Positions 1 to 6,058 are shown, numbered from the stretch's first letter. The stretch: 7,545 nucleotides of DNA from Candidatus Heimdallarchaeota archaeon (GCA_015522385.1 WAMJ01000179.1:1-7545); one strand, 5' to 3'. The notes: generated from the sequence alone by a model not told the origin. A program made the numbers and translations.

Positions 1-273
1 ATCATACAGGAGCTGGAGAAGCAGCTAGAGAGTACTGTCGAGGACTACGAGAAGAGGATCGAGGATCTGACCAATAGGATAGACCTGCTGGAGGAGGACT
101 TCAAGGAGGTGCTCAACGCCATCCAGAAAGCCAAGGGAGGAGCAGTCGCCACCCCGTCCACCACACCAGCAGGCGCGGCATCAGTACCATCTGGTCCAGG
201 TGGCCCCTCTGGAGGACCAAGTGGAGGTCCATCAGGTGGACCAACAGGTAGTCCGGCCATTCCCAAGCTCTAG
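1..273 (+). CDS. C-terminal part of a coiled-coil protein with a Gly/Pro/Ser-rich tail (5' end outside window)
   Basis: The reading frame is open from base 1 and ends at TAG 271-273, giving 90 visible residues; the start lies to the left of the window. Residues 1-46 are rich in Glu, Lys, Leu and Ile with heptad-like spacing (for example QELEKQLE and RIDLLEEDFKEVL), as in a coiled coil. Residues 47-90 are low-complexity: Ala/Thr/Pro, then three PSGG-type repeats, ending in IPKL. No catalytic motif is visible. The tail looks like a flexible linker or a terminal interaction segment. The codons are GC-rich, like the two genes that follow. I do not recognise the family; a coiled-coil scaffold is only a description. 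Confidence 0.85.
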   Translation: MIQELEKQLESTVEDYEKRIEDLTNRIDLLEEDFKEVLNAIQKAKGGAVATPSTTPAGAASVPSGPGGPSGGPSGGPSGGPTGSPAIPKL

Positions 274-330
274 ATCCTCACTTCAGTACTCAGTAGACAT
301 TTACTGTAAATTCTAAAGAAATATCGGAAT

Positions 331-338
331 CTATAAAT
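331..338 (+). promoter_or_regulatory. Archaeal TATA box for the carbonic anhydrase gene
   Basis: CTATAAAT is centred about 27 nt before the GTG at 362, the spacing between an archaeal TATA box and its transcription start. Transcription would then begin at or next to the start codon (a leaderless mRNA), consistent with the lack of a Shine-Dalgarno sequence. Purine-rich sequence just upstream (around 322-330) could act as the BRE. Confidence 0.6.
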
Positions 339-361
339 CACAGCATAGATAGACTTATTCA

Positions 362-967
362 GTGAGTGGCCAAAGTCCCATCGATCTAGATGCACGTTAC
401 CCGAGTCAAACAACAGGTAATCTAAAGTTGAACATCACCAACATCGTCCGTGAGAGGAAGATCGTCAATGACGCTTTACAGATAGACTGTGAAGGTACCT
501 TGATATTCAGAACGAGGGGAATGGAAGGTTTCGACAAAGAAGCGGAGACATCCGAGCTACAATTCCAGCAGTTCCACTTCCACTCACCCTCTGAGCACAC
601 GTTGAACGGTAATAGGTACCCACTAGAGATGCACCTTGTGAGCACTTGGAAGGACGAGATTGTCGTCATCGCCTTCCTGTTCAGTGAGGGTGTGAAGAAC
701 AGATTCATACAGGCACTTCTAGATGGAGACCTCGTGGAGATCGACCACGAATTGGAGAAGAAAGTGAACACTCAGCACAAGTACCTGTATTACATCGGAT
801 CTCTAACCACCCCACGGTACACTGAAGGTGTCCACTGGCTCGTCTCCGCTCGACAACCACAATTGAGTAGGGAGCAGATCGAAAGCTTCAGGAGGGTATT
901 CGGGTGGGGGAACTTCAGGGAGTTACAGGATAAAGGGAACCGAGAAGTCCGGCAACTTATCGTGTAG
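362..967 (+). CDS. Alpha-class carbonic anhydrase, short cytoplasmic form
   Basis: The predicted reaction is reversible hydration of CO2 to bicarbonate and a proton at a zinc site. The 201-residue protein carries the alpha-class signature. QSPID lies at residues 4-8. Zinc ligands are His72 and His74 (QFHFH) and His91 (EMHLV). Glu78 in SEHT and Thr149/Thr150 in SLTTP form the usual gatekeeper network. A C-terminal N-x-R-x-x-Q pattern is also present. The start is GTG 362, because TAG at 350-352 closes the frame upstream and a TATA box fits a leaderless transcript there. Oddities: the protein begins almost at QSPID, so the N-terminal Trp/Tyr segment of typical alpha enzymes (usually 220-260 residues) is missing. 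There is no signal peptide, although many bacterial alpha enzymes are exported. The residue aligned with the proton-shuttle His64 appears to be Thr46. Family assignment is firm; activity is inferred. Confidence 0.93.
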   Translation: MSGQSPIDLDARYPSQTTGNLKLNITNIVRERKIVNDALQIDCEGTLIFRTRGMEGFDKEAETSELQFQQFHFHSPSEHTLNGNRYPLEMHLVSTWKDEIVVIAFLFSEGVKNRFIQALLDGDLVEIDHELEKKVNTQHKYLYYIGSLTTPRYTEGVHWLVSARQPQLSREQIESFRRVFGWGNFRELQDKGNREVRQLIV

Positions 968-968
968 A

Positions 969-982
969 CAAAGAACTCTTTG
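969..982. repeat. Short inverted repeat just after the carbonic anhydrase stop codon
   Basis: CAAAGA and TCTTTG are perfect complements separated by two bases, starting one base after the TAG at 965-967. It could be a weak transcript-end hairpin or chance. No T-tract follows, so I do not call it a terminator. Confidence 0.3.
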
Positions 983-999
983 GAATAACAGGAGAATTA

Positions 1000-1007
1000 A
1001 AATATAA
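1000..1007 (+). promoter_or_regulatory. TATA box for the longin/zinc protein gene
   Basis: AAATATAA is centred about 22 nt upstream of ATG 1026, and no Shine-Dalgarno sequence lies close to the ATG. A leaderless or nearly leaderless transcript is likely. The gene therefore probably has its own promoter despite lying only 58 nt downstream of the carbonic anhydrase gene. Confidence 0.5.
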
Positions 1008-1025
1008 CAGGTCAGATTTCGATAT

Positions 1026-1724
1026 ATGATCCACAATGTCTGGTTTCTCCTCTCGAATAGTGGGCTCCCACTCCTGACTGTGAACTACCGAAAACTGGAT
1101 GTCGACGACAACCTAATTATGGGATTCCTGTCAGCTATGCAGGCGTTTGCAAGGGAGGTCACAAGTGTGAATCTGGAGGCGATCAAGATCGGATCGAACT
1201 ACATGATGTTTACGTTGAGAGGGGAGGTTATGACAGTTGTGAACGCAGACCCGGGGAGCAATGAACTTATGTTCAGAAGACTGATACGGCAACTAGAGGA
1301 GGGATTCCTCGATGAGTTCGGCGAGGATCTCAGTCCAGGGGATGTGACAGAGTACCAGAGGTACAGACAGGAGGTGGACAGGCAGATCCTCGAATCGAAG
1401 CTCGAGGTAAGGTGCAGAACCTGCAGTAAGAAGATCCCGTCTGAATTCATAGAGGTGACTGTCGAGGGTGAACATCGATTCTACTGCTGTCAGTCTTGTA
1501 AATCACAGGATTTGGCCAATTGCCCATCGAACATTAGCATCATGAGTGACTTGGATCTTCATTGTGACGTCTGTGGAGAGTTCATGTCCTTGCCCAAGCA
1601 CTGTGGATTCCCCATGAGTCCGAACGACGGGCAGCTCGTTTGTTGGATGGGAGCCGATTGCAACTCCATTGAGTTCCCTACACATTGTGGTGAGATCATG
1701 CGACTTGAGTTCAACATGCACTAG
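1026..1724 (+). CDS. Longin/roadblock-like domain protein with C-terminal zinc and HCGxxM motifs
   Basis: The 232-residue protein has two parts. Residues 1-100 (MIHNVWFLLSNSG, then GFLSAMQAFAREV, the IKIGSNYMMF strand and a closing helix RLIRQLEEGFLDEFG) follow the strand-helix pattern of small longin or roadblock-like domains, which are abundant in Asgard archaea and related to modules that bind small GTPases. Residues 130-225 are metal-binding: CxxC at 130/133, a Cys cluster at 154/155/158, Cys166, CxxC at 180/183, HCGFPM at 192-197, Cys206 and Cys212, and HCGEIM at 220-225. These suggest one or two zinc ribbons plus a paired His-Cys-Met site. There is no signal peptide or membrane helix, so it should be cytoplasmic. 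The fold assignment of the first half is by pattern only. The second half is clearly metal-binding, but the metal and partner are unknown. GTPase regulation or metal sensing are both possible. Confidence 0.78.
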   Translation: MIHNVWFLLSNSGLPLLTVNYRKLDVDDNLIMGFLSAMQAFAREVTSVNLEAIKIGSNYMMFTLRGEVMTVVNADPGSNELMFRRLIRQLEEGFLDEFGEDLSPGDVTEYQRYRQEVDRQILESKLEVRCRTCSKKIPSEFIEVTVEGEHRFYCCQSCKSQDLANCPSNISIMSDLDLHCDVCGEFMSLPKHCGFPMSPNDGQLVCWMGADCNSIEFPTHCGEIMRLEFNMH

Positions 1725-1728
1725 TGTC

Positions 1729-1742
1729 GTGAGATCACTCAC
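1729..1742. repeat. Inverted repeat in the convergent spacer, possible transcript-end hairpin
   Basis: GTGAG-ATCA-CTCAC has a perfect 5-bp stem with a 4-nt loop, starting five bases after the longin/zinc gene stop (TAG 1722-1724). Its place between convergent genes fits a transcription-end or RNA-stability element, but no clear T-tract follows. Confidence 0.35.
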
Positions 1743-1768
1743 CTCGATGATATCTCTCAGTTAGATCA

Positions 1769-1792
1769 TAATTAGTAGCTACTGTCTAATTA
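1769..1792. repeat. AT-rich inverted repeat downstream of the surface-protein gene
   Basis: TAATTAG and CTAATTA form a 7-bp perfect stem around a 10-nt loop, and the 10-bp palindrome AGTAGCTACT overlaps its centre. It lies about 25 nt past the stop (1819-1817) of the - strand gene, where transcripts from the right would end. It may be a bidirectional termination region or a protein-binding dyad; both are inferences. Confidence 0.3.
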
Positions 1793-1816
1793 ATAGCGGT
1801 TGAAGTTAGAATATGC

Positions 1817-2383
1817 TCAATTCGAACCTCCATCTAGTTTTCTTCTTCCAATAATTAGAGCAACTATGACAGGAAAGACTAGGATTGGAGTTTTATGGAC
1901 AAATGACGTTACAGGAATGTTCTCCAAATCGATCAGTCCCACGAGTAAATCAATTGTCAGTGAGGTGTTTTCCAAGTTGAGAACCATCAATCCAAGGGGA
2001 TATGTGGTTAGGTTACTCGTCTTGACAAAATCAATCGGGATCGAGGAGTTCTCACCCAGATAAAAGGTAGTACTTCCTAATTCTCCTACAAATGGGTAAT
2101 CAGTGAGATTTGTTCTCTTGTAGTTGAAGAGATAAATTCTAATTTCTGCCGACTCAACAGAGGGTTCTGATGTCCCATTTGTCTCGAAATAGATTTGCGG
2201 ATACGAGATATTGTCAAGGCGATCCGTTGGTATGTCCAAATACGTCCAGGCACGTCGATAGGCATAACTGGAATACGGTCCAACTTCAATCCTCTCCCTG
2301 CCATAAATCTCGAGGATGACAGAACCTGCCTGAGCATGCGAAGCTAGCAGAAAGAGGATAAGAAGAAGTAAGGCTTTTTTCAT
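1817..2383 (-). CDS. Small secreted, C-terminally anchored surface protein with many N-glycosylation sequons; family unknown
   Basis: Residues 1-19 (MKKALLLLILFLLASHAQA) are a textbook signal peptide. This fixes the start at ATG 2383 rather than at an in-frame ATG at 2446 inside the protease gene. A GAGGTG ribosome-binding site overlaps the protease stop and lies 6 nt before this ATG. The ectodomain (about 20-164) is rich in alternating hydrophobic and polar residues, suggesting beta strands. It holds six N-x-S/T sequons: Asn58, 69, 92, 112, 124 and 139. Residues 165-179 form a short hydrophobic segment followed by RRK, so the protein should be a type I anchored surface protein of 188 residues. 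The short helix plus basic tail also resembles substrates of archaeosortases, but no PGF/PEF motif is seen. The gene follows the S8 protease by 10 nt, so the two are very likely co-expressed. It could be a substrate, inhibitor or tether for the protease. I recognise no family. Confidence 0.8.
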   Translation of the reverse strand: MKKALLLLILFLLASHAQAGSVILEIYGRERIEVGPYSSYAYRRAWTYLDIPTDRLDNISYPQIYFETNGTSEPSVESAEIRIYLFNYKRTNLTDYPFVGELGSTTFYLGENSSIPIDFVKTSNLTTYPLGLMVLNLENTSLTIDLLVGLIDLENIPVTSFVHKTPILVFPVIVALIIGRRKLDGGSN

Positions 2384-2389
2384 TGCGGG

Positions 2390-2395
2390 CACCTC
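2390..2395 (-). promoter_or_regulatory. Shine-Dalgarno site deciding the start of the anchored surface protein
   Basis: GAGGTG overlaps the TGA stop (2396-2394) of the protease gene and is 6 nt from ATG 2383. It complements the CACCUC core of the usual archaeal 16S rRNA tail. It is a clear ribosome-binding site in a window where most other genes look leaderless, as expected for the second gene of an operon. Confidence 0.65.
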
Positions 2396-3767
2396 AGAGT
2401 GGACCCCCATCTTGGTAGTAGTCGTGTCGGCCCTCAGTGTAGCCATTCATATATGAACTGTCCAAAGTCACATATCCCCAACCCATCTTGGAGTCGGGGT
2501 AGCCATTGCCAAGAGATGCAGATTGCCTTAGGAAATCGTAAAGAGGTATACCCCTATCATACACTGCATATCCGCCATAACCAAAAACATATCCAGTATA
2601 TGCAATAATTGCTGCAGCAGCTAGATATGGAGTGCTTATACTAGTCCCAAAAGTATAGTAAGATACACCAACCCATTCAAATCCAACCTGTACCCATTTC
2701 ACCCCTGGAACTCCATTACCAGGCATGACAAAGTCATTCCTATTAGGTTTAACCTGGCCGTTTAAATATACCGAAGATAATGATTCACCATAAGATGAGC
2801 AGAATGGGGGAGTTTCCCGATTGTAGCAACCATCACGGTTGGTGCGTGCTTCTTCTGAGGAGCCGGAGAAAGCTCCTTTAATCGAGTAGTAATCAGGGTC
2901 AATGTACGTGTAAGGTATACCATTCCAATAAGCGATTTTAGCCTTCCCTCGATTCTCATGATCAACAGAACCAACACCCTTGACAACATCCAATGAATAA
3001 GGAAATTGATTTAATCCCTTGTATTTTCCATCATTTCCAGCAGAAGTAAGTAATAAAACACCCTTATTTGCTATTTTCTTTAATAATACTGGAACTTGAT
3101 CTGTTGGATTTATCTCCTTTAAATATTGAATAGTCCATGACATAGATATGACTCTAATGTCATAGGTATCGATATTGTTAAGAATCCATTCCCAAATAGC
3201 GGGTTGTCGAGATAAATCTTGAAATCCCATATCAGTCATAGCGGGAATATAGATCACCTTTGCTCCCCTTGCTAAAGTGCCAAATGCAAAGGAAACCATC
3301 ACTCCATGATCTTTATCGTATTTGTATTCTAGATCATTATCGGTCACTTGGGGGTATTTCAAATTATCTTCACCCACACCACCATAGATTTTGCCAATTG
3401 ATTTACCAGAAGAATCCTTCGGGGTTAAATAACGGATAATATCAATGGAGGGATAACGAGAATCTCCTAAATTCTCTTCAAGAAAATTATACTGTTCTCT
3501 TCTTAATCCTTGATCGATAATTACTGTCGTACCATAAATCTTTCCCTTATTATTGTTGTTCATCTTTAACCACTCAGGGCAATTAATAAATGAAAATGCA
3601 GGGTCATTGCAATCATAAACTCCGTATTTATTCGCTGCGGTACCTATAGTTCCATGGGTTATGGTTGAGTAACCTTGGTGAGTTGAATTCGAACCACTCA
3701 CAATCATTGGAGAATATTGTGAGATCGTAAGAAGTAAAAATAGCATTATTGTTTTTATCTCCTTCAC
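2394..3767 (-). CDS. Secreted subtilisin-like serine protease (peptidase family S8)
   Basis: This is an extracellular endopeptidase by family. Counting from GTG 3767 (457 residues), the catalytic Asp is Asp85 in VIIDQG and the His is His154 in DHGVMVSFAFGTLARGA. The oxyanion Asn is Asn245 in TSAGNDG and the nucleophile is Ser376 in FGTSISTP, in the normal S8 order. Residues 1-25 form a signal peptide (K-E-I-K, then a hydrophobic core). Four cysteines, 53/63 and 314/323, could make two disulfides outside the cell. Only about 60 residues separate the signal peptide from the Asp motif, so a full I9-type propeptide seems absent. The start is uncertain. GTG 3779 precedes a G-tract, GTG 3767 gives a good n-region, and ATG 3746 has AAGGAGAT 12 nt upstream. 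The gene is visibly richer in A/T, Asn, Tyr and Lys codons than the left-hand genes. It leads the operon with the anchored glycoprotein gene. Confidence 0.93.
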   Translation of the reverse strand: MKEIKTIMLFLLLTISQYSPMIVSGSNSTHQGYSTITHGTIGTAANKYGVYDCNDPAFSFINCPEWLKMNNNNKGKIYGTTVIIDQGLRREQYNFLEENLGDSRYPSIDIIRYLTPKDSSGKSIGKIYGGVGEDNLKYPQVTDNDLEYKYDKDHGVMVSFAFGTLARGAKVIYIPAMTDMGFQDLSRQPAIWEWILNNIDTYDIRVISMSWTIQYLKEINPTDQVPVLLKKIANKGVLLLTSAGNDGKYKGLNQFPYSLDVVKGVGSVDHENRGKAKIAYWNGIPYTYIDPDYYSIKGAFSGSSEEARTNRDGCYNRETPPFCSSYGESLSSVYLNGQVKPNRNDFVMPGNGVPGVKWVQVGFEWVGVSYYTFGTSISTPYLAAAAIIAYTGYVFGYGGYAVYDRGIPLYDFLRQSASLGNGYPDSKMGWGYVTLDSSYMNGYTEGRHDYYQDGGPL

Positions 3768-3782
3768 AACCCCCCCCACGAT

Positions 3783-3792
3783 ATTATTTAAA
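3783..3792 (-). promoter_or_regulatory. TATA-like box upstream of the protease gene
   Basis: On the - strand TTTAAATAAT is centred about 21 nt before GTG 3767 and only about 9 nt before GTG 3779, which argues against 3779 as the start. It is a candidate promoter for the protease/anchored-protein operon. Confidence 0.4.
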
Positions 3793-3921
3793 CGTTGTTA
3801 TCCACAATATCCTTGTATTCACTTGAAAGAATTAGGAGTTGATCCCACACCGAACCTATACGAAGACAAATCGTAATTGGGCAATGTATAACATGTAATT
3901 TGGAGATGAATAACAGATATA

Positions 3922-3933
3922 ATTTCCGGAAAT
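3922..3933. repeat. 12-bp perfect palindrome between the FRG and protease genes
   Basis: ATTTCCGGAAAT is a perfect palindrome in the 210-nt spacer (3768-3977), about 155 nt upstream of the protease start and 45 nt past the FRG gene stop. A dyad of this size could bind a dimeric regulator, or be chance in AT-rich sequence. Nothing else is seen in this spacer beyond the protease TATA box. Confidence 0.3.
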
Positions 3934-3977
3934 GTATTAATATCATCCGCAAAGCTCATCCCAGTATTATAATTGTG

Positions 3978-4961
3978 TCAAGAGATTGATCCGAAAGTCC
4001 GTACAAACTCGTCCACAGAATCAGGTCTGAGCTTCCCATTGATATCCAAGAAATCCCTCCACCACTGCTGGAGTTCCCTCAGGAGGTTGTCCGAGCCTGG
4101 GAAGAAACTGTCGAAGGAGTAGAGGAACGACCCGGCTCCGAACCACGATTTAACCGTTGTCGTCGGGATCTTTACCACGCAGAAGAGGTACTTAGAGTAG
4201 TTCCCGAACTTCTCCAGTTTCTCCGTCGTCATGAAGTCAATGGAGAGTATCCGCTTGTCACAGAATAGCATCGAGTCCTGCACATGGGAGCGGAGCGAGA
4301 GCGGAGGATTAGCGTGTCGTAGATCGATAAGTCTGAGGTTGTCGCTGTCCCATACCCCATTTGCCACTGTGTGCTGGACCTGAATACCGTAGACGAAGAG
4401 GTATGAGTAATCGTTCTGACTCACAGATCGGTTCCTGACGTCAGAAATTGAGAACCACAGTGCCTTGTTCAGGTTGTCGACCACGTCAAGATATCTCGTC
4501 TTGATCCCGTAGTGTTGGAGAGTAGCTTCCCATGCCAGCAGATTTATGCTATCGCTTAGCCGTGAACGTGTCGCTACGTGGAAGAAGTGAAGCCAGTCCA
4601 CATCGATCATGTAGTCTCCCAACCTGTCACTGTCGACGTAGTTGCGGAGGAAGCTGGGGAACTGCACGAAGTTATGGTGGTTCCTCTGTCCCCTGAAGAG
4701 TATCCTCACCGAGTTCTGCGAGAAGTGATTGCGGAGCCTGCCGACCATGCGCACGAGGATATTATAGTCACTGATCTCCACGAGCGGAACCCGTGAAGTG
4801 CTGGACTCTGTCACGTCGATCTCCACATCGTAGTTGTCACGACTGTAGTCCTCCCAGTTGGCGGAGATTGGGTGTATCCAGTTGTCCGTGTACAGGCTCT
4901 CGTCATCGAAGATCACTTTGTTCGCCTCCTCCTGCCACAGGATATAGTCGTAGTCTGACAT
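3978..4961 (-). CDS. FRG-domain protein
   Basis: The 327-residue protein has the marks of the FRG domain, named for its Phe-Arg-Gly motif: ILFRGQRN at 87-94, LLAWEATLQHYGIKTRYLD at 141-159 with the family's QHYG-x-x-TR-x-LD core (149-159), and ALWFSIS at 167-173. The later Asp-x-x-Leu-Phe-Cys region near 229-234 sits where a Q-x-G-x-F motif is often found and is degenerate. The first 85 residues are acidic and unrecognised, and the last 70 are also unassigned. There is no signal peptide or membrane segment, so it should be cytoplasmic. FRG proteins are widespread in bacteria and occur near phage-defence and toxin genes, but their biochemical role is not settled. ATG 4961 is chosen because a TATA box centred about 27 nt upstream predicts a leaderless mRNA. 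It is transcribed alone, divergent from the four-helix membrane protein. Its codons are GC-rich, unlike the protease next to it. Confidence 0.82.
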   Translation of the reverse strand: MSDYDYILWQEEANKVIFDDESLYTDNWIHPISANWEDYSRDNYDVEIDVTESSTSRVPLVEISDYNILVRMVGRLRNHFSQNSVRILFRGQRNHHNFVQFPSFLRNYVDSDRLGDYMIDVDWLHFFHVATRSRLSDSINLLAWEATLQHYGIKTRYLDVVDNLNKALWFSISDVRNRSVSQNDYSYLFVYGIQVQHTVANGVWDSDNLRLIDLRHANPPLSLRSHVQDSMLFCDKRILSIDFMTTEKLEKFGNYSKYLFCVVKIPTTTVKSWFGAGSFLYSFDSFFPGSDNLLRELQQWWRDFLDINGKLRPDSVDEFVRTFGSIS

Positions 4962-4984
4962 AGATCATCTGTGGATCGAACCCT

Positions 4985-4992
4985 GATAAAAC
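4985..4992 (-). promoter_or_regulatory. TATA box for the FRG gene
   Basis: On the - strand GTTTTATC is centred about 27 nt upstream of ATG 4961, with no Shine-Dalgarno sequence between. This is the leaderless arrangement seen at other genes in the window. Confidence 0.5.
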
Positions 4993-5352
4993 TACTGAGA
5001 AAAAAATTTATCGACGATTCTCCAACGATTAATAGATGTCAAGTACAGATTAAATCAGACAGACTAATGACCATCAACTCCTCACAAAATACAGATTGAA
5101 AGTGTCGCACAGCACCCATAGCACACAACGTTAATTTATTGGACAAATGGCAGTTACCAATCAGCTTAGCTTCAGCGATACCAAGGGGACAATATACTCT
5201 GGATCCACGAGATGTACTTATTTCAGAAGAAAAAGAATAGTTAGGGAATAAGAGGTTCTTAACTCTCTATAACCTATAACTCAAAAGTAAATCTATTTAT
5301 TGAGCAAGTAAGCTGTAATCACACCCCATTATTTCACAAGATATAGCAATAG
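4993..5352. other. Divergent intergenic spacer without a supported gene
   Basis: This AT-rich stretch lies between the promoters of the FRG gene and the four-helix membrane protein gene. A 34-codon ATG frame (5147-5251, + strand) is present but has no promoter at the usual distance and no recognisable protein features. TACAGATT occurs twice (5045-5052 and 5091-5098). I see no strong hairpin, tRNA-like fold or array. It may hold regulatory sites or a small RNA that cannot be recognised by eye. Confidence 0.4.
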
Positions 5353-5362
5353 TTTATATATT
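5353..5362 (+). promoter_or_regulatory. TATA box for the four-helix membrane protein
   Basis: TTTATATATT is centred about 28 nt upstream of ATG 5386, in the correct orientation and with no ribosome-binding site before the ATG. It is one of the best TATA matches in the window and predicts a leaderless transcript. Confidence 0.6.
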
Positions 5363-5385
5363 ATTAAACATTATTCAATTATATC

Positions 5386-5883
5386 ATGCCGCAAAAATCG
5401 TCTTTCGCAATTGAAAAAGTTGATAAGTTCCACCCGATCCATAAGATCGTCGTTTTCGGAGGATTCTCATTTATCGGATTGACAACACTAATACTGGTAA
5501 CATCATTCTTAGCAGGTATAACATTCGGATTGAGCGATCCAGTTACTGTGATACAGGATCCATTATTTCTTATTGGAATACCATGGACCTTAATCTACGT
5601 AGGATCAATACTACTCTATGTAACGAAACTGAAATTCAGTAAAGTCCCATTGATCATTCAAAATATCATCGTCGGAGCTGCATTAACCTATTATACAATC
5701 GATTCTTACATCTATATGATATCTCGACCTTATTTCGATGAAACGTATGATGTAAATGACCCCACATTCTATGGCCCGTATTTATTATTTATTGGAGTTG
5801 CAGTATTGTTCTATGCATTTGCAGGAATGTCAATATTTTCAGCTGTTAAAAAAATTCCGATTATTAGAGATATCGAGTTGTGA
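5386..5883 (+). CDS. Four-helix integral membrane protein of unknown function
   Basis: The 165-residue protein has four hydrophobic stretches: about 20-46, 58-79, 87-111 and 129-153, with charged termini (SSFAIEKVDKFHPIHK at the start, KKIPIIRDIEL at the end). The loop at 113-128 is acidic (YFDETYDVNDP) and the loop at 80-86 is basic (TKLKFSK). By the positive-inside rule both termini and the 80-86 loop should be cytoplasmic and the acidic loop outside. No catalytic, transporter or receptor motif is visible, and I do not recognise a family. It stands alone on the + strand between - strand genes, with its own TATA box. The codons are AT-rich, like the protease gene and unlike the left-hand genes. 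Confidence 0.78.
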   Translation: MPQKSSFAIEKVDKFHPIHKIVVFGGFSFIGLTTLILVTSFLAGITFGLSDPVTVIQDPLFLIGIPWTLIYVGSILLYVTKLKFSKVPLIIQNIIVGAALTYYTIDSYIYMISRPYFDETYDVNDPTFYGPYLLFIGVAVLFYAFAGMSIFSAVKKIPIIRDIEL

Positions 5884-6058
5884 TACTTGAGTTTGGGAGG
5901 TCATTGTATATTACAAGATGAGGTTAATCCTATGATTTCTGGAAACGTGAGATATGGCAAGCCCTTTCCTGAACTCCAGAGCCACATTCAATTCATACGC
6001 TTTCGAAACATTATCCGGTTAGATGACTTTTCAAGTTGAAATAATCACAATCTCTCCA

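Noticed and set aside
181..255. A CRISPR-like or tandem DNA repeat
   Set aside because: The repeat is coding (PSGG units in frame), without uniform spacers or repeats of CRISPR length.
45..266. A Pro/Gly-rich reading frame on the - strand
   Set aside because: It is the mirror of the repetitive Gly/Pro/Ser codons in the + strand coiled-coil gene.
1800..2063. An 87-codon + strand frame opposite the anchored surface protein
   Set aside because: It is antisense to a gene with a clear signal peptide and anchor, and has no protein features of its own.
2384..2446. A longer start for the anchored surface protein (ATG 2446)
   Set aside because: It would add 21 polar residues before a perfect signal peptide and overlap the protease gene. 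ATG 2383 has its own Shine-Dalgarno site.
5147..5251. A 34-codon ATG frame in the divergent spacer
   Set aside because: There is no promoter at the usual distance, no ribosome-binding site, and a nondescript composition ending in basic residues.
5884..6058. Short open frames on both strands in this spacer, considered as further ABC or surface-protein remnants
   Set aside because: Several frames of about 30 codons are open, but none has a recognisable motif, start or match to the neighbours. Nothing here is supportable.
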